From NCBI RefSeq assembly GCF_003116815.1, contig NZ_QDKQ01000034.1:186001-250000 (forward strand): a DNA stretch of 64,000 nucleotides. Reading direction: 5' to 3'. The notes under the pieces were generated by a model that worked only from the letters and a program-made list of their open reading frames with translations, ran no database searches and was not told the DNA's origin. Shown piece by piece: positions 1 through 8,107 of the stretch. Position 1 is the stretch's first letter. The number at the start of each line of letters is the position of its first letter. The translations under genes and the position numbers were made by a program. This DNA is from Caulobacter endophyticus (GTDB lineage Bacteria; Pseudomonadota; Alphaproteobacteria; Caulobacterales; Caulobacteraceae).

Positions 1-167
1 TCCAGGAACGCGGGCGGGGCCAGCGGATCCTCGCTCGACGCGGGCGCGGCGGCCATCAGGCCGGCGATCCGCTCGCTCTCTTGCCGCTGGCGATCGGCCT
101 TCGACAGGCGCTTGCCGGGGTTGCCCTTGGCGTGTTGCTCGGCCGCGGATTGGGGGCGTCTGCCCAT
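1..167 (-). CDS. phage terminase small subunit, P27 type (5' part only)
   Basis: The first 55 residues of a protein that runs off the left edge of the window. The N-terminus MGRRPQ is followed by HAKGNPGKR at about residues 13-21, the basic stretch that opens P27-family small terminase subunits, which bind the packaging site and load the large subunit onto concatemeric phage DNA. The ATG at 167 is preceded by a GGGAGG ribosome site. Upstream, as far as the HNH gene, lie two A/T runs. Small terminases of this family commonly follow an HNH gene, as here. The assignment rests on the N-terminus and context only; the large terminase would lie outside the window. Confidence 0.75.
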   Translation of the reverse strand, partial: MGRRPQSAAEQHAKGNPGKRLSKADRQRQESERIAGLMAAAPASSEDPLAPPAFL

Positions 168-276
168 GCGCGCCTCCCTCTAAAAAAAACTTCCTGGAAA
201 AAAATATCGCGGAGTTTTGCGCGTCCTTAGCGTGCCGGAGTCCAGCATTTGGACCGGCCTACTTTGACGCCCCCCC

Positions 277-642
277 CTACCCCCGCAGGGGCAGGGAGGG
301 GGTCGGCCCGCGCCGCCGCTCGGCGGCCTCTTCGGCCTGCTTGGTGCTGTCATGGCATCGCTTGCAGAGCGACTGGAACGGCCCTGCGAAGAACCGCTCC
401 TCGTCGCCCCCGTGCCGCTCGACGTGGTCGCAGACCGTAGCGGGCGTCACCCGCTCCTCGCGCTCGCAAAAGGCGCAGAGCGGAAAGTCGCGCAGCTGGC
501 GCACGCGGATCTTGTGCCAGCGCGCCGTCGAGTAGAACCGACGCCAGGAATGCCGCGCTTGGCGGGTAGCGTCGTACTCGCGGCGGGCTTCAACACGCGA
601 CCTCGCGCCGCCCGGCCGGAGGACACGGGGACGAGACGGCAT
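277..642 (-). CDS. phage HNH endonuclease
   Basis: 121 residues starting at MPSRPR; the frame is open further upstream, but that extension lacks protein-like composition and GAGG lies just before this ATG. The C-terminal half has the HNH/McrA zinc-finger arrangement: CAFC at about residues 74-77, CDHVERHGG with the catalytic DH pair, and CKRCHD near the end. A tryptophan/arginine-rich segment (WRRFYSTARWHKIR) precedes the finger, typical of phage HNH proteins beside terminase genes, where they help the terminase cut DNA. It lies immediately upstream of the small terminase on the same strand, which supports a packaging role. Confidence 0.85.
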   Translation of the reverse strand: MPSRPRVLRPGGARSRVEARREYDATRQARHSWRRFYSTARWHKIRVRQLRDFPLCAFCEREERVTPATVCDHVERHGGDEERFFAGPFQSLCKRCHDSTKQAEEAAERRRGPTPSLPLRG

Positions 643-766
643 CGAACAGACCTCGGGGAGACCGCCAGGGACGCGCGCACGAAGAAGCCCGCCACGGCGG
701 GGCCGGGCGGGCTTAAGGCGCATCTCTGTGCGTGAGCAAATGGCTACGATTAAAGGCCCGTTATTG

Positions 767-1537
767 TCAATCCTGGGCATCGTAGAAAACCGACATGCGC
801 TCCAGGGCGGCTTCGACGATCAGGGCGGTGGCCGTCCGCATGTCCTTCTCGCCGTTGGCGGGGCCACGCAGGCTATCGCCGATCAGAGCCCAGCCCACGT
901 CGGTGGCGGTCATGCCAAGGACCAGGAAGCCCCAGGTCGCCGCCCGCTCCTTGCGGGTCAGACGGTCTTGCGCCCGTCCCAAGCGGTCCAGGGCCTGGAG
1001 GATCCGCAGCGGTTCGGCCGTGGCGTTGCCACCGCCACCGCCCTCGCCGTAGGAGGCGGTCAGGCGGCCGATGGTGGCCCGCTCGACGTCCATGGCGAAC
1101 ATCTCGGCCGTGCGGGCCAGCTTCTTGTCGACGCCGGTGGCCACCAGCACCTCGGCCATCGTCTTGGCCCGCATCACCGGCCGCACCGTGAACTCGCCCG
1201 CATCGGCCACCTGGACCGAGGCGACGGCGATGTCCTCGCGCAGCAGGCGCTCCAGGGTCGGGACCGTGCCGTCCTTGCCGCCCAGACGAGCGCCGGTCTG
1301 GCGAAGGGCCACAGCGCGACGAACCGTATTCGCCTCCTCCTTCGTCGCTTCGCGGGCGATGACCTCGCGAACGGCGACTTGGCGGCTCCGGTCCAGATCG
1401 GCCGGCAGCGGGGCCTCGATCGCGCGGAGAGCGGCCCGGCTGATCGCCAGACGAGCCTCGGCGGCCGACAGTTCCCGCAGCCCGCTGGCCTTCCGGCCAG
1501 GCTTACCTTTGGTTTCTTTCTTGATGGATTTGATCAT
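767..1537 (-). CDS. phage protein of unknown function
   Basis: 256 residues from the ATG at 1537, chosen because GGGAG lies just upstream; the longer open frame reads through the repeat-rich intergenic DNA. The N-terminus is very basic (MIKSIKKETKGKPGRK), which suggests nucleic-acid binding. The middle is alanine/arginine-rich helix and a glycine run (GEGGGGG) lies near residue 188. I see no catalytic motif. It sits between the primase-helicase genes and the HNH-terminase pair, all on the minus strand, so it is probably an early or packaging-linked phage gene. No family recognised. Confidence 0.6.
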   Translation of the reverse strand: MIKSIKKETKGKPGRKASGLRELSAAEARLAISRAALRAIEAPLPADLDRSRQVAVREVIAREATKEEANTVRRAVALRQTGARLGGKDGTVPTLERLLREDIAVASVQVADAGEFTVRPVMRAKTMAEVLVATGVDKKLARTAEMFAMDVERATIGRLTASYGEGGGGGNATAEPLRILQALDRLGRAQDRLTRKERAATWGFLVLGMTATDVGWALIGDSLRGPANGEKDMRTATALIVEAALERMSVFYDAQD

Positions 1538-1593
1538 CTCAATTCTCCCGACTGACACCCAAAAACGCAGCGCAAACACACCGCCGAACACCC

Positions 1594-1814
1594 GAACAGA
1601 TACGCAGCCTACGCACCCACAAACGCCACGCCTGCCCGCACCCACCGCATGGACCCCGAACCCCGCCAAACTAGGCCAACTGTTCGGAACCGTTCAGACC
1701 CCACGCATTTTCAATGACTTACGCGCCGAACAGTCTGGAGGGTCTGAAGGGTTCGGACTGTTCGGGCGGCCCTTGTTCGCGCCCCGCGACTGTTCGAACT
1801 GTTCAGGACTGTTC
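1594..1814. repeat. cluster of CTGTTC hexamers (iteron-like)
   Basis: The hexamer CTGTTC or its complement GAACAG occurs seven times: 1594, 1680, 1728 (complement), 1758, 1790, 1799 and 1809. The last three are 9-10 bases apart, so they lie on about one helical face. Several extend to ACTGTTCGG or ACTGTTCAG. The cluster fills the 311-base gap between the helicase gene and the next gene downstream. It could be a phage replication origin with initiator or primase sites, or a regulatory array; the sequence cannot decide. Confidence 0.5.
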
Positions 1815-1848
1815 AGCGCCCGAGGCGAGGCAAGACCGCCCGCGACGG

Positions 1849-3462
1849 CTAGTCCTCCTCGTCATCCGGCGGCAAATCGAACCCGCCTGACGGCGGGTAC
1901 TGCTGGCCACCGGCGTCGCCGTCCTGAGTGTCCACCACGTCGGCGGCGCGCTCAGCCTCGGTCTTCAGACGGCCGCCGGAGCGCAGCACGCGCCCCACGC
2001 CGTCGCGCCCGCCACGGATCACCTGAAGGTCGGCCAGAGCCCGCCCGAAGGCGGTCTGGGACATGGGCTTCTCGTCGCGATCGGTGATGAAGGTCTTGTA
2101 GCTGGCGTAGAGTTCGGAGGCCGGCGTCGAGGCCCCCTTGTCGAGCACCAGGTAGTCACTGACCCACTCGGCGAACGGCGAGGCCCCCTTGCGATACTCG
2201 TCGATCGCCTCAAGCACCCGGGGCGGATCCTGAAGGCCCTCGACCATCCATCGCTGCACGCCCTCCACGATCCAGTTGAGGATCCCGGGCCACTCGGCGG
2301 CCAGCTTTCGCGGCAGTTCCTTGTCCTCGGTCCCCTTCTGGATCTGGTTTTCCCAAAGGAGCAGCTTCAGACGCCGCCAGATCCCTTCGTCCGAGCCCTG
2401 GGGCTGGGGCCGGGCGTTACATTCCATGAAGACCTTGCCGACGGGCTCAAACTCGAAAATCCCCTCTCGGAGATGCCGCGCCGTGATGTTGCCGCCCCCG
2501 GTGAAGCTCTTGATCCGGTCGTCCGACAGCTTGGCGTTCTTGGGCGGCTCGGCGGTTGAGACCAGGCGCGTGTCGCCGGCCAGACGGGCCAGATCGGGGC
2601 TGGCGTCGCCGCCACCCTTCATGCCCGTCTCCAGGAAGGTCTTCACGTCGGCCGTGGCCGCGTAGCTGCCGAACAGCTTGCGCAGCATGTTCATGAAGGT
2701 CGATTTGCCGTCGCGACCCTTGCCCTGGAAGATGATGAAGGCTTGTTCGGTCGTGTCGCCAGTCGCCCCGTAGCCGGTCAGCACCTGGAGATAGCGCCGC
2801 AGCGCTTCCTGGGGCTGCCACGTGGCCAGCACGGCGTGGAACGTCGGCGCCTGGGCGGTCTTGTCATAGGAAACGTCGGCCATGCGCGTCAGGCGATCGG
2901 CCGGGTCGTGGCGATCCTTGAACGTGACCTCGGCGCGAACAACCTTGCCCTTGTCGTCTCGCACGCGACGGAAGAACAGCGTGCCGTTCTTGACGTTCAG
3001 CGCGAAGGGATCGAGGTCGAAGCTCTCCAGCTCCACCTCCAGATACGTCTTGGCCACCTTCAGCATGGCATCCATGCGTCCGCTGTTTCCGCAGCTTTCG
3101 GCGAAGTCGTAAGGGGCGTCGATTTCCTTCTTCGCCAGCTTCTTCTCGATTGCCTCGTCCGACAGGATCTTGGCCTGGTCGTGCATCCCCCGCGCGACCT
3201 TGGCGGCCCATTTCCGCGCCAGCCCCTCGCCGGCCTTGAGGTCCCAATGCTGGCCGTTGAAGCCGACCCAGCCGTGGTTGCGGACGTACAGCACGGTCGC
3301 GGCCGAGAGGTCGCTGACCTCGCCGTCCTGGTCGACCTGACCGCCGACGTTGCGGATGAACCGCAGCGCGTTGCCGAAGTCGTTCAGCGGGTACGCGCTC
3401 AACTCTTTTGCCGACGGGCCGCCGCTCAACGGCGACGCGCCCAGAAACTCACCATCGGCCAC
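1849..3462 (-). CDS. phage/plasmid primase-helicase, P4/D5 C-terminal type
   Basis: 537 residues. The N-terminal third resembles the D5_N region before SF3 helicases (segment ending DLDPFALNVKNGTL). The helicase core has a Walker A, GKGRDGKST, at about residues 250-258. This combination defines the phage/P4-type primase C-terminal family, an ATP-driven replicative helicase. The start is GTG at 3462, sharing one base with the stop of the upstream primase and preceded by GGAGG, so translation is coupled. In P4 the primase and helicase are one polypeptide; here they are two adjacent genes. The C-terminal tail is acidic and disordered-looking. Confidence 0.88.
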   Translation of the reverse strand: MADGEFLGASPLSGGPSAKELSAYPLNDFGNALRFIRNVGGQVDQDGEVSDLSAATVLYVRNHGWVGFNGQHWDLKAGEGLARKWAAKVARGMHDQAKILSDEAIEKKLAKKEIDAPYDFAESCGNSGRMDAMLKVAKTYLEVELESFDLDPFALNVKNGTLFFRRVRDDKGKVVRAEVTFKDRHDPADRLTRMADVSYDKTAQAPTFHAVLATWQPQEALRRYLQVLTGYGATGDTTEQAFIIFQGKGRDGKSTFMNMLRKLFGSYAATADVKTFLETGMKGGGDASPDLARLAGDTRLVSTAEPPKNAKLSDDRIKSFTGGGNITARHLREGIFEFEPVGKVFMECNARPQPQGSDEGIWRRLKLLLWENQIQKGTEDKELPRKLAAEWPGILNWIVEGVQRWMVEGLQDPPRVLEAIDEYRKGASPFAEWVSDYLVLDKGASTPASELYASYKTFITDRDEKPMSQTAFGRALADLQVIRGGRDGVGRVLRSGGRLKTEAERAADVVDTQDGDAGGQQYPPSGGFDLPPDDEED

Positions 3463-5261
3463 TAGGATTGCCCTCCTGTATTGAAGCCGGCGCTACTCGC
3501 CGGGGCCACGAGGCGAACCCGGTTCGCCGCCGTGAAATCGGTTGAAGTGGTCGACCAGGCCTGTTCAGCCAGACCACCGAAGAAGCGAGCGGCCGCGTCG
3601 CCTTCCAGCTGGAAGGACCGCGTGCCGCCGGCGAAGGCTCGCGCCCGCATCGGCGGGCCTCGGAGATCCCGGCGAACGGCGAGCACCACGTGGGCCTGTC
3701 CGCTCGCGCGCCAGGGCGGCGACGCCGGATCCAGCGCCGGGGCGTCTGGATTGACCCTCCCCCAACGGTCGCCCAGGGCGACGCCGGCGAAGGTCGACAG
3801 GCGCGGGGCCACCACGGCTGCCGCGTCCATTTCCTCGGCCCAGGCATTGCTCAGCAGATGCCAGGCGTCCTGGAGGTCGATCGCGACGATCAGCACGTCA
3901 GGGGTCCGATCGGCCGCGATCGGCGTCAGGAACGCCACCTTGCCGTCGGTCTCGCCGATCAGGTTGGTGAAACGGTCAGCCTCAAACGGTAGGACCGCCA
4001 GCGCCTCGACTGGATCGCCGTCTGCCTTCTGCAGCGGGATCAGCAGCGCAGGTCCCGACCGGCCGCCGCCCAAAGGCGCGGCCGGGTGCATCCGAAAGCG
4101 GGTCAACAGGTCGGTGTTTCCGCCCGGCGTGCTCGATAGGCCGCGGCCTTCGAACCACTTGGCCGACGCCTTCACCCACGGCGATCCGGCCGAGGCCCAC
4201 AGTTGCGCAGCGTACTCCCGCTGGCTCAAACCCTCGTCTACCCCTTCGGCCGCCGGCGCCCCCCTGCCTTGAGGCGGCGACGGGCGACGCGCCCGGTCCT
4301 GGGCCGCGCGGTCGGGCGCGGAGCGCGGCTGGCCCTCGCCCCACAGCAACGCCCGGTCGACCTGGCGCTCCAGCTGGGCCGCCGTCATCGCATCGGGCAC
4401 GTGCGCCATGCCAGCGTCGATCAGCGACGCCCGGGCGTAGTCGCGGTCGATCTCGCCGCCGGCGACGAGGCATCCCACCGAGCAGGCGCTGCGATAGAGC
4501 GTGGTGTCCCGCTGGCCCTTGTGCGCCCCCACGATCGTGCGGACCGCGCCGTCCAGGGCGGCCTCGCCGTAGGGGCTCGCCCGACCGGCCGCCGGCGCCC
4601 GGGGTTTCACCGGTTGACGTGGGGCCACAGGCTCAGGCGCGGGGCTGACGAGATCCAGCAGCCAAGCCGGCGCGGGCGCGAAGTCGATCTCCAGGGGCGA
4701 GCGGCCGGGCGTCCAGGCGTACAGACGCCCCGGCGGAATGCCTTCCTCGGGCTTCCCGGGGTGAACCGAAGGCGGCGCGACGATGTAGCCGCCGTCGCCA
4801 CGCACGTCGATCTTGGCGCCGATCCGCTCCTGGCTGCGCTTGCTCATGTTGCGCACCGGGAAAGCCGGGTTCCAGGCAAAGCACAGGTGGCGCCCGCGTC
4901 CGGTCGATTGCTGGACCGTCACCGGCAGCGTGCCGTGCTCAGCCTCCAGGCGCGCGATTGCCGCCTCGGCCTCCGGCCCGTCCAGATCCAGAACCCAGAA
5001 GCCTGACTTCGCGCCAGTGGCGATCCCGATGTTGCTGTCAGCCCGCGCGCGAACCGGCGTGCGGATCTTGGCGTCGTCCTTCAGGTCGAGCGCGCAATTC
5101 CCCAGCCACCAGTCGCCAATCACCGAAGCGCAGGACGACGCGCCCTTGAACCCGATCGTTCGGGCATAGGGCTCTTTGGTCCGAGGCCGCAGCGGAAACA
5201 CAGCGAGACGACGTCGGCCGTAGGCCAGCGCGTGGTCGATCAGGCGAACCGCGTTCGTCAC
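3462..5261 (-). CDS. bifunctional DNA primase/polymerase (PrimPol domain)
   Basis: 599 residues from a GTG at 5261, which overlaps the stop of the preceding gene as GTGA; longer starts would overlap that gene extensively. Residues about 10-200 form an archaeo-eukaryotic PrimPol domain: FPLRPRTKEPY near the start, the metal-binding WVLDLDGPEAE, and STGRGRHLCF. The central part resembles the primase C-terminal helical region, and the last third is a Toprim-like segment as in plasmid/phage primases (VLIVAIDLQDAWHLLSNAW). It should synthesise primers for the adjacent helicase in phage replication. Order and coupling place it just upstream of the helicase. Confidence 0.85.
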   Translation of the reverse strand: MTNAVRLIDHALAYGRRRLAVFPLRPRTKEPYARTIGFKGASSCASVIGDWWLGNCALDLKDDAKIRTPVRARADSNIGIATGAKSGFWVLDLDGPEAEAAIARLEAEHGTLPVTVQQSTGRGRHLCFAWNPAFPVRNMSKRSQERIGAKIDVRGDGGYIVAPPSVHPGKPEEGIPPGRLYAWTPGRSPLEIDFAPAPAWLLDLVSPAPEPVAPRQPVKPRAPAAGRASPYGEAALDGAVRTIVGAHKGQRDTTLYRSACSVGCLVAGGEIDRDYARASLIDAGMAHVPDAMTAAQLERQVDRALLWGEGQPRSAPDRAAQDRARRPSPPQGRGAPAAEGVDEGLSQREYAAQLWASAGSPWVKASAKWFEGRGLSSTPGGNTDLLTRFRMHPAAPLGGGRSGPALLIPLQKADGDPVEALAVLPFEADRFTNLIGETDGKVAFLTPIAADRTPDVLIVAIDLQDAWHLLSNAWAEEMDAAAVVAPRLSTFAGVALGDRWGRVNPDAPALDPASPPWRASGQAHVVLAVRRDLRGPPMRARAFAGGTRSFQLEGDAAARFFGGLAEQAWSTTSTDFTAANRVRLVAPASSAGFNTGGQS

Positions 5262-5455
5262 GACAGCAAGCCATGCTCGAGAAGCACGTCCTCGACGTTG
5301 GCGACCACACCCGGCGTAGCCATCGGGTGGCCCGTCCAATCGAGCCAGCGATCAACCGCGTCGCCGAGGGTTCGCACACCCGACCAGCGCAGCACTCCGC
5401 GCGCGCGGTCGGCCAGGTCGGCGATGTCGTCGATATGCAGGTTACGCGAAATCAT
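5258..5455 (-). CDS. small phage early protein, unknown
   Basis: 65 residues from the ATG at 5455, which overlaps the upstream stop (ATGA); the end overlaps the primase start by four bases. The frame is therefore held between two coupled neighbours, good evidence that it is translated. The sequence MISRNLHIDDIADLADRA suggests helices. No motif recognised. Probably an early phage protein of the replication operon. Confidence 0.6.
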   Translation of the reverse strand: MISRNLHIDDIADLADRARGVLRWSGVRTLGDAVDRWLDWTGHPMATPGVVANVEDVLLEHGLLS

Positions 5456-5655
5456 GCGGCCTCCCGCCGCTTCATGGCTTCCAGCGCTTCGGCCGGGGTA
5501 CGCCCCAGCATCATCCAAAGCGCCCAATCGATGTCTCGGCGGGTCGTGCCCATCATCTCGGCCAACTGGTCGAGATCGCCACCCAGCCGGTTCAGCTGGC
5601 GCAGGTGATCCAGCGCCGCGACCGTCCAACCGGAACTGTGTGTGCCCCCCGCCAT
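5452..5655 (-). CDS. small phage early protein, unknown
   Basis: 67 residues, coupled to the next gene by an ATGA overlap. The middle (LDQLAEMMGTTRRDIDWAL) looks like a short helix-turn-helix, suggesting a small DNA-binding or adaptor protein. It is the first gene after the regulator pair in the leftward early operon. No family recognised. Confidence 0.55.
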   Translation of the reverse strand: MAGGTHSSGWTVAALDHLRQLNRLGGDLDQLAEMMGTTRRDIDWALWMMLGRTPAEALEAMKRREAA

Positions 5656-5731
5656 GGCCCTACTCGCTCGTAGACGCGCCCGGCGGCGCTGCTAGTTTCC
5701 CGCCCGCCCGCGTCAGCCAGGAGCCCAGCAG

Positions 5732-5974
5732 TTGCAGACCTCGCCCAACCCACTGGACCAATGGGTTTCCTCGTTCACCGTCGAACCTGGAGACCCCGGC
5801 GTCGCTATCGTCGAACTGCGCCTCAAGAACGCGGTGCTGGGGGACCTGCCCCCTGTCTTCATGAAGGTCGACTGGAAGCCCGGGATGGAGATCGAGGACG
5901 TCCGCCGCTTCTTCGCCGCCCAGATCGCGGTTTCCGCCAAGCACCTGGGCGAGGCGGTCATGGCCGCCGTCTAG
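5732..5974 (+). CDS. small hypothetical phage protein
   Basis: 80 residues from a TTG start with AGGAG nine bases upstream. The composition is protein-like (FTVEPGDPGVAIVELRLKNA, then KVDWKPGMEIEDVRRFF), with alternating beta-strand and helix. It is on the opposite strand to its neighbours, and a 125-residue minus-strand frame covers the same bases. I prefer the plus frame because of its ribosome site and amino-acid balance. Function unknown. Confidence 0.45.
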   Translation: MQTSPNPLDQWVSSFTVEPGDPGVAIVELRLKNAVLGDLPPVFMKVDWKPGMEIEDVRRFFAAQIAVSAKHLGEAVMAAV

Positions 5975-6033
5975 GAGCAGGCGCCGTACATTTGGGGACA
6001 GCACCGCCCCCCGAAGATCGTAGACCGGCCGCA

Positions 6034-6471
6034 TCATTCGGCGGCCCCCGGCGTCAGAGCAGCGGCGGCGTCGGCCAGCTTTGCGGCGCTATCGGCCAGC
6101 GACCGGGTGGCCTTCTGAACATCGCGGATCTCGCCCGGGTCACGGCGGCCGTCGGCGTCCATCAGATGGACGCTCTCCAGCGCGGCCGCGCTGGCCGCGA
6201 CGGCGCCGACGGCGGCCGCCACGATCGAGGCCGGCCCTTCGCCGGTGATCGCACGACTGGCCGCGCCGGTGACGATGTCGCGTCCGGCGACCGCTTCCAG
6301 GGCGCAGATCTGGAGCATGGTCATCTGGTCGTCGTGCCGGATGTTCTGCAGGGTCGAGACCCGCTGGACGGAAACGCCCAGGATCACCGCCGCCGCTTCC
6401 AGGCCGCCGACCGCCGACACCAGCTGGCGCACGTGCGCCTTCAACTCGCCGGGCGTGAGCGACCGGCTCAT
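6034..6471 (-). CDS. phage helix-turn-helix regulator
   Basis: 145 residues. The N-terminal segment VRQLVSAVGGLEAAAVILGV followed by SVQRVSTLQN is a helix-turn-helix of the type in small phage regulators (CII/Cro-like). The second half is a long alanine-rich helix likely used for oligomerisation. It overlaps the upstream Cro-like gene by four bases (ATGA) and would be co-expressed with it as an immediate-early gene of the leftward operon. Assignment as a regulator is from the motif and position; its target is not known. Confidence 0.6.
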   Translation of the reverse strand: MSRSLTPGELKAHVRQLVSAVGGLEAAAVILGVSVQRVSTLQNIRHDDQMTMLQICALEAVAGRDIVTGAASRAITGEGPASIVAAAVGAVAASAAALESVHLMDADGRRDPGEIRDVQKATRSLADSAAKLADAAAALTPGAAE

Positions 6472-6782
6472 TGAACTTCTCCGCTTTTCTCAATGGTGGA
6501 GTTCGGGTCGGTATCGGCGAGGTTGTCCGCCGCAACGGGCAAGCCGGCGGGGGACAGTTGTTGAGCTTGGGCACCGAGACCTTGGGCGGCCAGCAGTTGG
6601 TCGAGGTGATGCCGCGCGGCCTCGAAGTTCCGCAGCGTGGGGGACACGGCCCCAATCTGCCACCGCCGCCAAAGCGTCGGGTGGATCCCCGCGCCCTTGA
6701 GCACGGCCGTGGGCGCAACGCCCGCGCGGGCGCAATCAGCTTCGAACTCGGCCAAGAGGCCCGGGCGTTCCGTGACGGTCAT
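6468..6782 (-). CDS. Cro-like early regulator
   Basis: 104 residues, the first gene transcribed leftward from the switch region and divergent from the repressor. Residues about 20-60 (AGVAPTAVLKGAGIHPTLWR, RWQIGAVSPTLRNFE) fit a short helix-turn-helix of Cro/XRE type; the C-terminal third is proline/alanine-rich and probably flexible. Two GCATTMATGC palindromes lie just upstream of its ATG, so the repressor probably blocks its promoter. By position it is the equivalent of lambda cro. Confidence 0.65.
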   Translation of the reverse strand: MTVTERPGLLAEFEADCARAGVAPTAVLKGAGIHPTLWRRWQIGAVSPTLRNFEAARHHLDQLLAAQGLGAQAQQLSPAGLPVAADNLADTDPNSTIEKSGEVQ

Positions 6783-6798
6783 AGTGAGCTTGAATGCT

Positions 6799-6831
6799 GC
6801 ATTAATGCTGTTCGCGCAAGTGCATTCATGC
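6799..6831. promoter_or_regulatory. operators in the divergent cro/repressor promoter region
   Basis: GCATTAATGC (6799-6808, a perfect palindrome) and GCATTCATGC (6822-6831) lie 23 bases apart between the Cro-like and repressor genes. A weaker third copy, GCATTCCCGC, starts at 6846, keeping the 23-24-base spacing. The same palindrome recurs at 8037-8071. They are probably bound by the S24-type repressor, giving the three-operator layout of a lambdoid switch. Confidence 0.65.
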
Positions 6832-6872
6832 TGCTACCTCACACCGCATTCCCGCTGCATGGTCCGCCGCGC

Positions 6873-7547
6873 ATGGACGCGCCGCAAAAAATCCGGGAAT
6901 GGCTGGAAGAGATCATCCACAAGACAGGATGGTCCGCTGCGCATTGGGCGTCCGAAGCTGACGTAGCCGCGTCTACGGTTCAGCGGGCACTGAAGCCCGA
7001 GTACCCCTTTGTTACGTCCAGTAGAACGCTTTCCAAGCTTGCCGCCGCCGCCGGCGTATCGCCGCCAGATCTCGTCGATCCGGCCCCGAACACGAAGCCC
7101 GCGACGTTCCTCGAAATCCGATACGAGGTCGGCGCCGGCATGTGGCGCCGCGTGGATGACGTTCAAGAATCATACGGGTCTGGCCCCGTAATGGCCGACC
7201 CGACCTTTGCCGGGTTCCCGCAATGGCTTGAGCGCGTCGTTTCCGACAGCATGGACCTGGAATATCCCGTGGGGACGCTTCTCCACGTGGTCGACGCCAT
7301 CCCCATTCACTACTCGATCCGCCACGGCGACCACGTGGTCATCGAGCGGAAGCAGATGGGCGGATCGATGGTCGAGCGGACGGTCAAGGAGGTCGTCGTC
7401 ACCCCCAAGGGCGGCGTTCAGTTCTGGGGCCGCTCGCGAAATCCGAAGTGGAACCAAGCCCTTCAGATGAACGGCGACCGCGACGACGAGACGGAAGAAG
7501 TCTCGATCGCCGCCCTCGTCCTCGGCAGCTACCGCCCGCGCCGCTAG
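6873..7547 (+). CDS. prophage CI-type repressor, S24/LexA-like
   Basis: 224 residues from the ATG at 6873; the frame is open upstream but would run through the operators. Residues 1-70 are an HTH domain (WASEADVAASTVQRALKPEY). The C-terminal half has the peptidase S24/LexA fold, with VVSDSMDLEYPVGT containing the nucleophile serine of the SDSM motif and a lysine further on (VVIERKQMGG). RecA-stimulated self-cleavage would inactivate it and induce the prophage. It maintains lysogeny, probably through the GCATTMATGC sites on both sides. It converges with the HIRAN-like gene, leaving 2 bases. Confidence 0.88.
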   Translation: MDAPQKIREWLEEIIHKTGWSAAHWASEADVAASTVQRALKPEYPFVTSSRTLSKLAAAAGVSPPDLVDPAPNTKPATFLEIRYEVGAGMWRRVDDVQESYGSGPVMADPTFAGFPQWLERVVSDSMDLEYPVGTLLHVVDAIPIHYSIRHGDHVVIERKQMGGSMVERTVKEVVVTPKGGVQFWGRSRNPKWNQALQMNGDRDDETEEVSIAALVLGSYRPRR

Positions 7548-7549
7548 GC

Positions 7550-7978
7550 CTAGCCCGCTAGGGCCAGCGGCACCTGGATCTTCAGCTCAACGCCGAAGTC
7601 GCCCTCATCTTCCCCGTCGTCCCAGCCACCCACGATGCGAGCGGCTGCTTCGGCCACGCCTTGCGGCCGGCCCAGGGCGGCGATCTGATCGCGATAAGCC
7701 ATGGCCGCTGAGCGCGAGAGGTGGCCGACAACCAGGCCGTGGATCTCCACGCGAACCGCGTTCGCATCGTGAGGGTTGGTCGAGTAGGGGATCAGCACGG
7801 CGGTGCAGTCGATCGCCTGACTATACGGCGTTCGGCCGCCCGCCAGGGCCTCCAGCTGATCCTGGTAGAAGCTCTCGCCTACCACTTCCAAGGCCCCGCC
7901 GCGCGACCTGCCAGGCGCGAGCACAACCCGGCGCGAAGCGCCTCCCGCGCCCATCACGCGCCTTAGAAATCCAAGCAT
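7550..7978 (-). CDS. HIRAN-like domain protein
   Basis: 142 residues. From residue 30 on the pattern VVGESFYQDQLEAL, then LIPYSTNPHDANAV, VEIHGLVVGHLSR and SAAMAYRDQI matches the HIRAN domain, which binds 3'-OH ends of single-stranded DNA and damaged DNA and is found fused to or near DNA-repair and phage genes. The N-terminus is basic. The gene lies between the repressor and the second operator cluster and is divergent from the rightward phage operon, so it may also be repressor-controlled. Molecular target unknown. Confidence 0.65.
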   Translation of the reverse strand: MLGFLRRVMGAGGASRRVVLAPGRSRGGALEVVGESFYQDQLEALAGGRTPYSQAIDCTAVLIPYSTNPHDANAVRVEIHGLVVGHLSRSAAMAYRDQIAALGRPQGVAEAAARIVGGWDDGEDEGDFGVELKIQVPLALAG

Positions 7979-8036
7979 TCCAGCCCCCGAATTGGTTCAC
8001 CCAACCCAAGCACGCCCGACCCAATGCGCCAAAGCA

Positions 8037-8071
8037 GCATAAATGCTGTTGTCAGATTGCAGCATTAATGC
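8037..8071. promoter_or_regulatory. second operator cluster of the prophage repressor
   Basis: GCATAAATGC (8037-8046) and GCATTAATGC (8062-8071) lie 25 bases apart in the divergent promoter region between the HIRAN-like gene and the rightward operon. Each is the centre of a longer AGCATWAATGCT palindrome. They match the operators at 6799-6831, so one repressor probably controls both regions, as lambda CI does at OR and OL. Confidence 0.62.
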
Positions 8072-8107
8072 TCTTTTGCGGCCCGTAACCAATCGGGGAG
8101 CGCTTAA

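Noticed and set aside
1538..1669. N-terminal extension of the 256-residue phage protein
   Set aside because: The extra 44 codons translate to a Gly/Val/Cys-rich low-quality segment and the internal ATG at 1537 has a GGGAG ribosome site.
5660..6037. 125-codon minus-strand frame opposite the 80-residue phage gene
   Set aside because: The plus-strand frame has an AGGAG site and better amino-acid balance; the minus frame would break the spacing of the early operon.
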